Origin: Anticarsia gemmatalis
Lineage: Eukaryota; Arthropoda; Insecta; Lepidoptera; Erebidae
Direction of reading: 5' to 3'
DNA length: 64,000 nucleotides
Assembly: GCF_050436995.1 (NCBI RefSeq)
Contig: NC_134756.1
Coordinates: forward strand, 5,704,001-5,768,000
The position numbers and the translations under genes were made by a program. Every line of letters starts with the position of its first letter. The stretch's first letter is position 1. The notes below the pieces were generated by a model. That model searched no databases and was not told the DNA's origin. It saw only the letters and a list, made by a program, of their open reading frames with translations. Below, piece by piece: positions 26,115 to 39,500 of this stretch.

Positions 26115-28094
26115 GTGAGCACACTACAACTATACATTGAAATTTGATTACTAATCAACCATTCACTAAATGTACTTATCTACTCTATTTTACTGAACTA
26201 GAACTATAAACCAGGCGTCTGTTTACTAATTCCACAGTCGTATTAGCTTAAATGAAATTTCGTAAGAACACAATACATGCATTTAATTAACTAACTCGGT
26301 GAGTGAATTGTAGCCAAGCGTTTATTTATCACAAACATAGACGGTAATTACTTTGTTTGTCTCTTTCACTTATTGATACCATAAATACAGTGGAGGAGTG
26401 TCAATCGAATTATCAGTTCCGTTCTACATTTCATTAGCGACGCGAGGTGAATCGATAAGGCCTTCGTGTAGTTGTCTTCAGTAGTCATGAAATTATTTTG
26501 TAGTAGGTTTATATAAAAAAAGACGAGGGTTTTTTTGTGGATATACACTTTAATTGATATAAGGGGCAAAAATGCTAGAGAGAAAAATTTAAAGGAAACG
26601 TTTCTACGTAACACTTTAAGTGCGGAACACTCAGTAACTCAACTAAGTGTCCCATATTCTCGTATCTCGTAAAAGTGATGTTAGAACTGTTACAAAATCA
26701 ATTCGCTAGTAAATAAAAGACAAAACTTTCTAAGAAGTCCAAAAATATCCTTTAATACCCTACAGTTCAGTTTGTTTGTACACAACTTTGTCGGCTAAGA
26801 GGTCCCTAATCGTTCAACTATAAAAGCGATCCATCTGTTAATAGGCTCACGGATATCGGCCAAGGATTATTGTCACTTCGGTCATCCAATATCTTCTTAC
26901 GGACATTTCAAATGAATTGCTTTCTTATTTTTCTTGATTTTCGCCTGAATGATGGACGGATAAAGATTAATGGCGGGAAGCACTCTTTCCAAATTGGCCT
27001 GGCTGCCTTCGGATAGATTATTAGTTTTCCCCTCAGTGTCGTTCGTTTACCGACAGTCGGTAAGGCACCTAATTACAATATTTATTCATGAGACGACAGA
27101 CTCTTATTAGAAAACAATGAATACAAAGTGAATTTATGTTGGGGACGGAGGACATGAATTTAAACCGGACGTCTGTAGTGCTCCCCTTGCATTCAGATAA
27201 CTGTTCCGGAGATACAACACAGGGAATATTTATTTGGTCTTTATATTGAAATAGCTTCTTCGGAATTTCGTTGGATATTTTTACTGCACACATTTCAAAA
27301 TGTCACTGCAGCCAGTGTCCTACTAAGTATTAAGACTTGCCTAGGAATTAAGCAGAAGTATAATTACTCAAATGAAAAACGTTTCCTTAAGCGGTTAAGA
27401 TTTATAGTGCACTTTTTCTTGTAGCAAATTTAGTTTTTCTTCTGGAAATCATTAAGTTAAATTGGTTTTTGTCCCGGCTCTCAGTTTTCTTTATGAATAG
27501 AACTTTAAATACGTTTCATTTGTTACAGCAATTTTATATCACTAAGAAGCTTTGAGTATCATCTTTGTTTCTTTTTCTACTGCACCGATCTTTTAGAGAA
27601 ATTAGTCTCAGTACAATTATTTTGTGAAGTTATCACATAAGTTTTAAGTGAATATAATTTACTTTGTTAGTTTTGTATGAATAATCACCAGAACTGTTGA
27701 TATTATAGAAAATATTTTTTCTTCGAGTCGCGGGGAACAGGTAGCAAGGAAAAATTTACATAAATAATTAAAAAAAAGAAAGTAAACCTGAGATAATACT
27801 GGCTATAAAGCCTCACAATTCCAAAAGCTCTTTAATTCTAAGTTGAAACTTAATGAAAAACCAACCGTAATATGAAAACTGAGGGAAATCCGGGCTAAAA
27901 ATATTTTTCATCCAATTATTTTGTGAATAAAGGCCTTAACAAACAAACTGGGTTAATTTATTTTTCTTGATGTTAGCGGGACGGGTGACAGAGTGGCCCT
28001 GTCCATCAGAATAGATAAGCCACATTTATTTACTGTAAAGAAATTCTTACGCTTATTTTTCGATTGGCTTTTAATGATGTTATTATTATAAGCC
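26115..28094. other. Presumed ASPP intron, first part
   Basis: Follows a strong donor (GAAG|gtgagc). AT-rich; no exon, RNA or repeat boundary could be supported. Open frames at 26366-26614 and 27069-27293 show no family features. Confidence 0.45.
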
Positions 28095-28216
28095 TGTATT
28101 TTACCATTTTTGGGCAAAAGCCTGTCTCCTGTGGTTTGAGTCCATTCTGGGTTGAAGATGTCCAGTCCGTCTCTCCATCCCTTACGGGGTCTGCCTCGCC
28201 GCCGCCTACCAGTCAT
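28095..28216 (-). pseudogene. Non-LTR retrotransposon ORF2 tail fragment
   Basis: The minus strand encodes MTGRRRRGRPRKGWRDGLDI followed by FNPEWTQTTGDRLL. This is the arginine-rich GRP-K-W-DDL pattern that closes the reverse transcriptase polyprotein of several insect LINEs. The catalytic reverse transcriptase and endonuclease are absent and the frame degrades after about 40 residues. It is a dead fragment, probably inserted in the ASPP intron. The clade (RTE, CR1 or similar) cannot be decided from this piece. Confidence 0.6.
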
Positions 28217-29159
28217 CGAGGTCCATGTAATAATTTAATTATGTATGAAGTGAAATACAAATTGCTTTCTTATTACAATCTATTTGGAATAACACAACTT
28301 AAAATTTATGAATACAATCGTTTTTTATCCAAATAGTTAAATTACACCCAAGGTTAATTTAGTTCCCTTGCTTTTGAATAAATATTTTATGGTCTGTTTC
28401 TTTATGAATATTTGCGTAAGAATGATGGGTACAATTGAACAAAACTTGGTTTAGATGAACCCTAATGTAATTCTTCTTATATTTGGACAAAAGTTTAATA
28501 AGCCGTCGTTAATTCAACTGATGATAAACTGTAAGAATAAACTCTATATTAAAGTCAAAAGCGCTCTGTTTACGTAACGTTTTAGAATTCTTACAAGCTT
28601 TATTTACATGCGTTGGAGGAAAGATTGATTTACCTACGTGGTTAAATACGAATTCCATGAGAGTTTCGGAAGATAAACTCAGATAAAAACAAAAAGAAAT
28701 AGCATCGAATGCTCATAAGAATTCTTGTCGGCATAGTTTTACATGTAGATAGATGTTCGATTAAACAGGTAACATTTATAATCGAGCCAAAACGTGTTAT
28801 TTTTTTTAGTATTCAAAACACTAGCCTAGAAGTAACACGGCTGTAAAAAATGTTGTTTCATTTTAAAATTTGGTTGTCGGCCTAAAAGCAATTAGGCAAT
28901 ATTTAACCTTAATAAATACCACTAATTGCACACTAGCCGGATCATTACTGGCGGGATACTGATAAAATAGCACCGAACAAAATACTACGTTATCATTAAA
29001 CCACAATCAAGAAAGCACGCACACGTCGTTAGGGTAACACACGCACACATGCGCACAATTCACCTGTTGCTATGGTTGTATTGAGAGGCTTTGCGCAGCC
29101 GCAGGTTGTAAGTTCTCCCACTACACTAACATAGTAGTATCCCCGTCATGCTCGTTTCT
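28217..29159. other. Non-coding stretch
   Basis: AT-rich, with no recognised feature until the more GC-balanced block that begins near 29020. Confidence 0.35.
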
Positions 29160-29640
29160 CTACAATTAGAAAGAGATGGCACCTTGAACTTTTCGCTGTC
29201 GGTAAAACAGCGTGGCCTGTTGTACCGACCGCCCGACTGGATCAACGGTCTTTCTCGCGTAGCGGACCTAACTTAGTTTTAACTTAACGTCGTAACGCAG
29301 CGTTTGTTTTATTCGATTTAACGGTCTGTTTTCAGCAATGTTGTGTTCAACACGTCACAATTTGAATTAGAGAACCGTTTGTGTGATTTTTGTGACGGAT
29401 CAAGTGCGTTTTATGTGTCGGTTGTGACCGGTCTGGTGGTGATACAGCCTTCGCTGAGTGAATGCTTAAATCACGCCATGTACCACAGTGCTATGTAGGT
29501 TCGTTAAAAGTGCCAGTGCAAAGTTAAAATTCGAATTTGTGGTGGAGATAAAAAAAGGTTCTAACACGTTTACTTTGTGTCAGTTTTGTGGATAAGTGCA
29601 CCTGATAAAGGATTGAGATAAACTTCAAAGTAAAACAGGG
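29160..29640 (+). promoter_or_regulatory. Candidate internal promoter and non-coding first exon
   Basis: About 480 bp here differs in texture from the surroundings: fewer A/T runs, many GTGCG/CAGTG words, and a 5'-UTR-like end (AAGTGCCAGTGCAAAGTTAA, then AAAACAGG|gtatgt, donor at 29640). There is no long open frame, as expected of a 5' UTR. ATCGAT words resembling DRE promoter elements follow at 29672, 29699 and 29764. If transcribed into downstream ASPP exons it would give a protein lacking the N-terminal Ras-association-like fold. Only composition and a donor support this. Confidence 0.35.
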
Positions 29641-29820
29641 TATGTACATATGTACTGATACTTTCTACTATATCGATTTGTGTCTATCTACTAACGGTAT
29701 CGATATTCAAAAACAACTATATATGTATGAACGAAATCGTTCTGAAAACGATTCATTTATAAAATCGATAAATGAAACGATCTATCAAAGATCCCGTTCT
29801 AAAACTAAATCGCGAATTTA
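29641..29820. other. ATCGAT-rich stretch after the candidate first exon
   Basis: AT-rich sequence with ATCGAT words and an imperfect inverted repeat of AACGATTT-like words around 29732-29793. No coding signal. Confidence 0.3.
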
Positions 29821-29869
29821 GGTTCATTGAATGTTATTATTATTTATAAATATGATAACCAGTATGGAT

Positions 29870-29985
29870 AGTGGTTTAGAGCGGGCCGAGAACTGGTGTG
29901 GTCGTGGATTCGAACCTTGACACCGGTATTTACTATCGTGGTCGAGCCTGTTATGTGTCGTGGAAGGCGGGGTCAAGAGGAAAAT
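29870..29985 (-). repeat. tRNA-like SINE or related repeat remnant, minus strand
   Basis: On the minus strand a B-box-like GGTTCGAATCC (about 29908-29918) follows GATAGTAAATACCGGTGTCA and precedes a tail ending near CACTATCCATACTGGTTATC. This matches my memory of a repeat seen in moth genomes. No A-box is clear and no second copy occurs here. Confidence 0.4.
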
Positions 29986-31628
29986 TAAAACAAAATGTTT
30001 GTGAAATGAAAGTTGTATCAAATTCTAGGATAGTGGAGTTTTGAATGGGTTTAAGTCACGAAACATATTTTTACCCGTTTCAAAACACGTTTTATTGAGA
30101 TAACCTTTTACGATTTTACCTTCAAAATACGCTTTGCTTCTCTGAATTAATTCGGCATGAATGAATTCTTACGTAGGTAGATAGTTTTCACAGATGTTGT
30201 TTTGTTCGGGGGTAGGAAAAACACTGCCCACGTTTATAAGGCTTCTATCATCTGTTACACGTTCCATTTGTTCTATGTTTAGAAACTAATTAATACTGAT
30301 ATAACACTTATACATCTTATCTATTAATAGAAAATGTCATTTGATATAAACAACAGTTATTAATATGGAAATAAAATCTTTCTATAATAATCTATTTTTA
30401 ATAAACTACAATTAAAAATGAGGGCGTTTATTGAAAAAACAATCTAATAGTAATTATTGAATAAGATATGTCTATACATGGCTGTCACCGTGCTTGAAGC
30501 GAATCTGCCTTAAAACAACATCAACGCGTTGCATACGTAAAGCGCGGGATTGTTTCTCGACTTGAATGTTAAACTTACTTAACTAGAAACATAAAATTCT
30601 TGCTGTAATATGTCTAATGCTAACTACCTTTATGTATGCGATAAATTCAATAAAATGCAAATATTATTTTTGGATATTAATAAGATTGATAAAGGCACGG
30701 TAATTAGAAAATCTTTAAATGAACGCGGGAAAAAAGCTAGCTGATTTTGACTTTAATTACACAGAAATATGCAGGAACTGTATACGCTGATGTGCGATGA
30801 ATGTACAAAAAACGTTTTCCCGTGGCTTCATATAACTTTTATTTCTTCTACCTATTTATAAAATATGCAACAGGAAACAAGCCTGTAGAAACATTTTAAA
30901 GGCTTTTTTATTCCACACAATCCGGTTAGATATCAAACTTGCTACAAAATCCTGCTTCAATCTATACTCAACGAAATTAGACGATAATTCCTTATCGATT
31001 GCAAGATCAGCCGCGTCCACTAATTAACAGTTTCTGATTACAATCCGAGTGTGAACTCGGACACGATCTGCGAAACACGATCGACTTCATGTCACTATAA
31101 ATACGGGCATTATACCGCTACACCGCCGAACTCATTCACCCCGAATACACAATATCACACTCTTTATATAGTACAGCATTATACCGGCTCTTTGACGCTT
31201 CCGCAAACAATTTAGTTATAAAGGTACCACCTTTTGAAATCAACACGCTTGCGATGTAACTCGCGAACAATTAACGCAAACCACTTCAAAGACAGTGTCA
31301 ACAATGCTAAGATTTTCGACGAACTTCAACAAATTACTATTGTTCAGTTTTCAATTACAAATACTTATTTCAAAATTAAACGAATGTCGACCTTATTTCT
31401 ACCAGTTTAAAGTTTACAATGCTTTGATACATATTTCGGATACGTAAAAAATCTCCCGTGCCAACGCAGCACATTCCAGAAATGCCTTTAATTAGAGACA
31501 GGTAACGCCGGGCGCGCGGCGTTATGTTCACCGTGACATTTACGTCTCAACCTGTAGGCTCCGTTAACTGTTAACAAACACAAATAGTACTTAGCAAATA
31601 TTGTAGTATTTTTATTATAGAGCAACTA
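29986..31628. other. Non-coding stretch
   Basis: AT-rich DNA with a GC-rich spot near 31508-31530. No exon or repeat boundary is supported. Confidence 0.35.
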
Positions 31629-31636
31629 AAATCAGG

Positions 31637-32433
31637 GGGTTATGCCACTTAACTCCAAATCCATTGTTCTCTAAACTTTAACATCCCATACATTATTTCC
31701 ACTTTGACTCCAAAGCAATAAAAAAAAATAATTTACAGATAGAAATATTTCCCTACATCAATTCCACTTAACTCCAAAAGAGTTTTTGTAGAGTCAGCAG
31801 CAAAAATTATAACTTGACGATATTTTGGTGTAAGCCCATATACCAAACGTCCTAGTAATTTTTCACAAACCAGTAATTTTGATTTAAGTTATTATAATTA
31901 GGTTAGTCAGTTCATCGTCCTCAAAAACGAACACCGTAGGATCAAAAGTGCTATCCTGGTGAAAAGATTGAAAGTCAAGGACGGGATTAAGCTGTTATAT
32001 TAGAATAAAGTTCTAAATAAAAATTAAATTTCCTACTTAGCTAAGTTAACATAAAATAAATAGTGCAGGTTTTAATGTATAAGATATAAGTTTTTTAGAT
32101 ATAAGTTGTCGGAGTACACGCGCTGTTCGCTTCGATGTTCTGATAATTTTAGATTTTTTTTTTGATTTTTCAAGTGATGTTTACTACGTAATAAGATTGG
32201 ATGTTCAATATTATAATTATTCAGGGCCTGACCATGCCTGCGCGTAGTGCAGCGATTCGAACTGCTCCCTCTGCATCTATGTCATCCGTATGGCTAAATA
32301 TTTTATGCTGCTGACTCTACTTCTGCTGATTTCTTGGAGTTAAAGTGGAATGAATTATATTTAAATAAAATATTTATTAAAACTGTTTTGGAGTTAAAGT
32401 GGAACGTTTTTTTGGAGTTAAGTGGAATAACCC
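31637..32433. mobile_element. Non-autonomous TIR transposon, 797 bp, 8-bp target duplication
   Basis: The ends read GGGTTAT-CCACTTAACTCCAAA inwards. An exact 8-bp duplication AAATCAGG flanks the element (31629-31636 and 32434-32441). Each arm carries three copies of a CCACTTWAACTCCAAA-like motif and one GTAGAGTCAGCAG word, a subterminal-repeat layout typical of transposase-binding arrays. The core is AT-rich and non-coding. An 8-bp duplication fits hAT, P or Merlin-type families; the terminus does not let me choose. Confidence 0.85.
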
Positions 32434-32441
32434 AAATCAGG

Positions 32442-33200
32442 TTCCAATAGCAGCATTCTTTAAATAAAAATTTAGACAACTCGTTAACATAAATTGCATA
32501 TCACATTATGAAATATGATATCTCAAGTTTGAGTCATAAAATTCAGAAGGAAGCAATCAAATATTTTTCTAGTGTCTATTGTAGCACAGTTGTACTGTTT
32601 TAAATACAAAGGCGAGCTTATTATGAGCCATTGAATATTTAACATTTTATTATCATCACATTGAAATACATAACAATACCCGGTTACTTGTTTAGAATGT
32701 TGAACTCACAAAATATAAGGTAACATCTTCCCACGCAAATATTACCATGATTTAATCAACGCAAAAATATACAACGCGACTCGAGTTATAATATCATTTT
32801 TAAACGATGGCCAAGTAATAACATTCGACAGGATACTTGAAAAACAGGCTCCAGTTATTAGATAGCAAAAATTTATTGCCTCCTTTACAAATTGCCAGAT
32901 CACAGAATATAATTATATTCATTTAGATACAGGTTTGTTATAGATAAATAGCACGTTTATCATTACTACGAATATGAGTAAGTGCTGTTAAAAATTATAT
33001 CATTTTATTGCTCCTCAATAAAACATTTTTATAAGAAAGAAATAATTTGTTATCAACACAATAACATTTCACAAGCCTACTTGAACTTTCAGATACTTGA
33101 AAGTATAATAGGCACGTATTGTTGCTTTGTGTCTGGAATTAATAAAAGGCTCGACATCAAAATGTAAATGAAATGAAAGCTTTTCTGAAGTTTCAAAAGC
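32442..33200. other. Non-coding stretch
   Basis: AT-rich, with nothing recognised. Confidence 0.35.
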
Positions 33201-33542
33201 ACTTATGGCAAAGAAAGTGAGTAAAGATCGAGGAAACAGGAAAAGGGGCGTCGCAGCGATGTTGGCACATCGACCGCGTAACCCTCGAGCGCGACGTCAG
33301 ATGTTCACACGGCTCGCGCCGGCCGCTGTAGCCCGCCACCGCCGCCGCGCCGGGCCAAACGGGCCCCAAGTGGAATCTCGTGAAAGTTGGCCAACACTCG
33401 CTCAAGATCAAGTGGATGGGTCGCCGGAACCAGTTTTGTGAATCGGCAAGTGTAGGCAACGATGAGTTAGGAATCTACGGCGAAACTGGCCGGCTCGATA
33501 AACAACCGACAACTGGTCCGGCCGAGGAAATAGATCATTAAT
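33201..33542. other. GC-rich island with overlapping open frames
   Basis: A CpG-dense patch (densest 33240-33440) stands out from the AT-rich background. Three frames are open over 60-90 codons: plus strand 33205-33441, minus strand 33193-33459, and a second plus frame after a TAG near 33330, running to TAA at 33540 (GPKWNLVKVGQHSLKIKW then MGRRNQFCES). None matches a domain I know, and the multiple open frames mostly reflect GC richness. It could be a regulatory CpG-rich element or a diverged exon. Confidence 0.25.
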
Positions 33543-36500
33543 AAAAATATTTATGAAACTGGAAAACGAGATTTATATTATTCTCGCTCGTGATAACATC
33601 GCTCCGTCTCGAGGCACGAGCGGTGACGGTAACTGCGTGTGTAAATTTATGTGTATGAAAATTACCATATTATTTATATAAACATTAAAGTAGCGAATTG
33701 TTAATGGTAGAGTCAAATGTGAGGTCTATTATAATTTAAGTTTTGGCGGATGCGTAGCCGCACCTAGGTTGCTGCGGGCGGGCTATTCAGGTTTCAGAGC
33801 GGGCTTTCACGTGACCGCTCAGCCTCTGCTTAATGACCGACACTGAAATAATTAAATTCGTAACAATGGATGTCATAACAAAGAATACGCAAACCTTCCG
33901 TCTCAGTTGCCGTATCGGATATAATTAGTTCGAGCAGAACTGCTGCACCATATCCGCGCTCAAGACCAACCGGGTAGTCTACGTCGGCCTATTCAAATGA
34001 ATGGAGAAAAAAATATCTCCCATGCGATTCCTCTCACGTGCCATTGTGAATTGTTTCAGCTATCTAAATGCCGACGTTTAATTGTTGTGGTCTCATTGTC
34101 ACTGGTATCTGCGATCTCACGGCAATGGTACTGCCGAGACATAGACTAAGACCCTAGATTATGAACCATTTGTTTGTTCGTAATCAGTGTGAAAAGTACA
34201 ATAAAGTACTTAGAAGTCGACTTGACCCTATGAATAATGAGACGTTTCGTACGAAAGGTGTCCATTGTTTTGCTTTGAAATTCTACAAATTGCACATCAT
34301 AAACACAAGTCAAATAATCGTTTGTGTTAATAATCTTAGTTTATCGATACGTCATAACTTATTAATTGCTGGATTTCAATTATATTTTCACAGCTAATAA
34401 TACAGCACATTTTAAAGCAAACAATTTTCATTAATAGTTATTTCGTCATTAATAGCGTAATTACATTGACAGTAATTTTAGTAATAGTTATTGCACTTCG
34501 TTCAATGGTTATCTCACGTCGCTTATAGATCTCATAGTATTTCTTAACTTATCTTGAAAGTACTAATTACTAACAGCAAGCAAATAGGAATAAGTAATTC
34601 AGCAATAAATTTCGTTTCACACATAGATAAATGCCGTCACATTACCTATGTGTGAACTAGATACTATTTAGTGTTTGAGTTCGCTAGTTGGCCAGTCTCA
34701 GTTGAGTAAACAAAGGTGCGAATGGTTACCGAGCTTATCTCAAATATTTACATTTAAATAGCTATTGGTTACCGTTCAGTAGATCTTATCGAATGTCTAA
34801 TTATATTGAGCAATGTGGGAGTAGAAACTATTTCATTGATTAGCGCTTTATGTCCAACTTAAGCAATTATTCTTAGAGCAAGTTCGTGTAATGGCAATTG
34901 TTCGAAAATGTCACCGATCATTATGATAATAATAAGAGGTTGAAGTATTTTGATTGAGTTGCAAGCGATTGATAGATAAGTTTAATTTGGAAATACCATT
35001 CGAAAACTAAAAGAATGTTTAACGTTGGTGGTCTTGATTAATGAGAAAATAGGCATGTTTCTATGGAGGTTTAAAAACCTATGTGGGTGTCGTTTTCTAA
35101 TCTACTTAAGGTAATGGCTACCTTTGTACTAATAGTATCACGATAATCCGAATTAATCCGCCCACCAAACATAGCGAATATTGATTTATAGTGGCGTCAG
35201 TATTTGATTATACCCATTTACTATGGTCATTATGTAAGTCTATTTGGATTATGGTGGCGACAATAATATTTGTATAGGTAAATACATTGATTTTGAATAT
35301 AACTATGTTACGTATATCAATCAGCAGATATGTAATAATATGTATGCTATGAACAGCAATACGATCAGCTAACTAAGGATAACATAAGCTGGCTAATGAA
35401 AACTATTAATCGAGGACAACTTAAAACTTATTATAAGTATAGCACTCGACAAAACAAATTTTATGGAAGAGTAATGAGAGGTCAAGGATTTTTGACTTCA
35501 AAAATGTTTGAATCAAAACGTTACTAATACATTAACATAAGTGAAAGTCAAAATAGTTCCCTCCCGAGTTCAAACTGCACTCAAGAAGAAAGAGAAGAGA
35601 TGTTCAAAGGTCCATGATATTTAAAATATTCAGTTAAACCCGACACTTTCTCCAAATAAACCAGTGATAATGAGATTAAATCTACACTGGTGAGTACCAT
35701 CGTTATGCCATAACCCAGTCAATAAATTCAGATCTGTAATACGCAGTAATACTAACCGATATTTCATAAGAGGCTTAAACTATCCACCTAGTCTTGTTTC
35801 ATCGGTCTTCGGAAACCAGTTCTGAAGTGGACCAAGTGGTCCCATAAAATTAATAAGGTCATTCATACACCATCATAAATTGTATACAACACACTATTAT
35901 GTGCTGTTGGGGATTGCTATGGGATACGTTTAGTGATGACCGCAACCAAGGAATGTTATCTACGCAAGTACCAGTTTCAATAACTTTACTTGAAGTAATT
36001 CATTCACACGCATTAATGAAACATGAAACCACATTCCATTTTGAAAATCGCTAGGCATAATTTTATTGGCTCGTTAGCCATATTTGTTGGTTGAGTCTTT
36101 TAAAGCTTGTATAATGACGATACGATTTTATTCTTATAAGTAAAGTCAACAACCAAGGCATTTCGGTAACGTTCGGTAGTTATTTACACTTTCCCCTCAA
36201 AACGTATTTACATGTTTCGTTATCAAAGTGTGACAGTTATGGCGTTCTTAACTGACAAGGTACTACGTAATCTGTTTACTCTGATGAGTTGAGCCGATAT
36301 TTTAAATAAATCGGACTTTAATACACTCTACCACATTCTTAGGCGACAAACTTTAAGACCATACTATATAATTAAGTCACGTTGGATCAGTTTAATTGAT
36401 CTGCTTAAATAACAACGTCCGTTTAAAAACCTAAATAAAAAGGTGTTGGTATTTAAATGGAACTTTCTTAAAATATTTTTATTTAATTTGTAACTATAAA

Positions 36501-39500
36501 GATAAAGCCGGTAATTTGTGCCCGAAAGAATGATGAGACTTGAACCATTCAGTCCTCAAAATATATTCAAACTTCCCCATAAAAGTAAGTAGTCTATTTG
36601 TAAGCAAATTATTTAAAGTGTTCCCTTTTAATCTTAATGTAATAGTCTCTCGAAAGGTGTAATAGGCTTAAAATAACAATCAATTAAGTCCTGTCGTCGA
36701 CAGGGTCTGTTTTAGGGCCAGTTAGTCAAGTAACCTTTACGCCAAAGGTGATACTGACGGTTTGACGAGACGCGTGCCTGTTGCTTGCAGCTGTACTTTT
36801 TATGAGTATTAACAGCTGATCATCGTTTACAAAGACATGCAATGTAATGATAATAGCAGTTTAGCAATGTTGTAAGGTGTAACAGAAACGCAATAACCCC
36901 AAGAATATTAGCAGTGTTTGTAGTTGCAAATGTTTCTACATAATAAAATATGAAAGTATTCATTGGTAAAATGTAATATGTACATTATTCCACAAATCTG
37001 AGATAGTACGATTAAGTAGCCGAGTATACCAAACATAAATATTTGTTCCACTAATTAATAAATCCGAGTACCAACAACCCTAACATTGTTTACCAATTTG
37101 GGTGTCTAGACTACAAAATTATGGAAATAATCAAAATTAAATTCGGAATAGGTACGAAGAGGGGTTCACAATGTACCAAAAACTTTATCCAAGTCCTTCC
37201 TTGCTGCAGTATACAATTTGCCACGGTATGCAATGCACCTGCACGATCATTGATATTTCCGTCGCGTGCGGTCGTATGTACGTGACTCATACGGTGCCGT
37301 GACGTTTACCCTTCCCTGTTGGCGCCAATCCACCCGTGAGTACCATGTTTTATAGCATCTGCATTAATTGTTAGTCAGTACGCCCGCAGGACGGCACGTA
37401 AAATTCGGGACTGCTGTATTTGCTGACCAGTGCCTCGATTCTCTACTACTATCGACTACCGACAACGAAACTGTCATCGAGAAATTTTGTATGAAAATTC
37501 AATTTTAAACGCATTTGGAGCAGTGCTATGTCTATTCACACGGGAATTTTGTGGTTGCGTAGACATTAAAACTTATACTTCAAGAAATTAATTAAAAATA
37601 TACGCTTTTAAATGACTTCTGAATTAGGTACCTATCCAATAAATAAAATAATATTATTTTAGTTATATTTATCTGATATCGCAGAGCCAGAAGTAGGTAA
37701 TTGATGGCAATTCGTCAGTATTTGAGGGGCTTAAAGGTTCTTATTAACAGCGCTTAACGCGCTTATCCTTTGAAAAATAAAGCAAGAAACGAATATTAAT
37801 GTGCAACAATACATTTATTGGACAGCTTGTAGGAGTTAAATCTATTTAGACAAACAACAGTACATTTGTTTCGTTTAAATGAAAAAGAACGGTTCACAAA
37901 CATTAGTCTAAACTAGACATTAACCCTGTACTTGTTTGAACGATTTGTCATTTCCGAGTAAACAGATGTTTCTTCTGGATTTTGTAAACTTGCAGAAAAT
38001 ATTAGGTTACCTACTTTAAAATATTTAATGTGCAAAACTATTTTAAAGTTTTCTTTTTCTTGTTATTTACTTTCGATTATTTATATTTTTGACTTTATTT
38101 TTTCCTAGCTTTTAGTATATAAATGTTTGGTATTATGTAAGTGCAATCGTTTTTTGTATGAAGATCTCCAAGGCAAAATAAAAAGCTGATATTCAAAGTG
38201 TGTGAGCTGCTAGAGTAAATACGTATTGAGTGAACACAGGTAGAGGCGTTTATTGAAGCGATTGACGCACGTGTTCGTGTCGTAATCTTATGTACGTAGG
38301 GTTTGAAATAGTAGCTTATCTCTAGATAAGAATTTATTGCCGTATACGTATTGTATAGCGATTACATTAGAATTTTTATACTACGGCGACGTCTGCGGAA
38401 GAAAAATGGTTACAAGAATATTAAATCAGACTTTTTCTATATATTTACTTTGTATTAGAATTTCAAATGACGTGAGTCTGATATAATATTGTATTTTACT
38501 AACCACTGTATGATGAATTTGTTTTACCTTTAGGAAATTCATGATTCTTTTATTTTATTGCGTTGAGTGTTATTTTGTACAAATTGAAGAGAAGGTATGT
38601 TAAATATGTAAGTAGTTTGACATGAGAATTGGCCGATGTTAAACGAAGAACAATCGTGCACGGCAGACGATCGTCGAACTCTATTCGACGAAGAAATTGC
38701 AAAATTTCGAGGAAACAACAGAAATACCACCCTCCGCGGATTGAGCAAGCGAAATTCCAACAAAAACGATTTTATGCAATTACGCTTAAGTTGTCCGGAG
38801 AGTTATTACTAAACCGAGAGCTCGGTCACGCCGCCGTAATGTTCGCCGGGATCGCTCGTGCGAGTCACGAGCCTCTCACAGCCTTATTCAGCAACAGAAT
38901 CCAGCCTTTTAACGTCTTTTTGCCCTTTGTAAAGGTTATTTTTTTATGTTCGCAAAAATACACCACCGTGATATTCGCACGTCACTTTTACGACGGGCGG
39001 TAATTTTACCAACGATTTCTGTTACCAACGTGACGAATTAGGCAGGGTTAAATAAGCACGGAATGTATGTGATTCTGTTGAAACCAGAAGGGTATATATA
39101 ATCAACTTGTTTATAAATTCACGTATTTATAGGCCAACGTGAAGTAACTTATGATAAATCTGAAATATTATCTGGTCGGAGTCAGAATACAAAGATTATA
39201 TTGTCATTACAAAGTTACAAAATCTGTACAGCAGCGGTTGTACAGCAACACGAAGTCAAGAAATGCCTTCACGTTGAAAGCCTTTTATAAGAGCAACCAC
39301 ACTTGCTCAGCTACATTATTAAATAGATACTCGCTCAACTTGGTACCTATGTGATGAAATGTTATTCTTACCAGCGACTTGTACCGGGAACCCATGAATT
39401 TAAAATGTAAGTAGCGTACACCGAATAAAAGGATTATGTTTTATGCAGTTTATGAATGGTTCAATATTTTCTGGGTTTAAAAGATAAATTGGTAGTCGGT

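Noticed and set aside
32221..32285. B-box-like GCAGTTCGAATCGC on the minus strand
   Set aside because: No A box or SINE body, and it is internal to the 797-bp TIR element.
38629..39003. Longest open frame in the window (124 codons)
   Set aside because: It starts at TTG, has no recognisable domain, and its composition matches random AT-rich DNA with a local GC patch.
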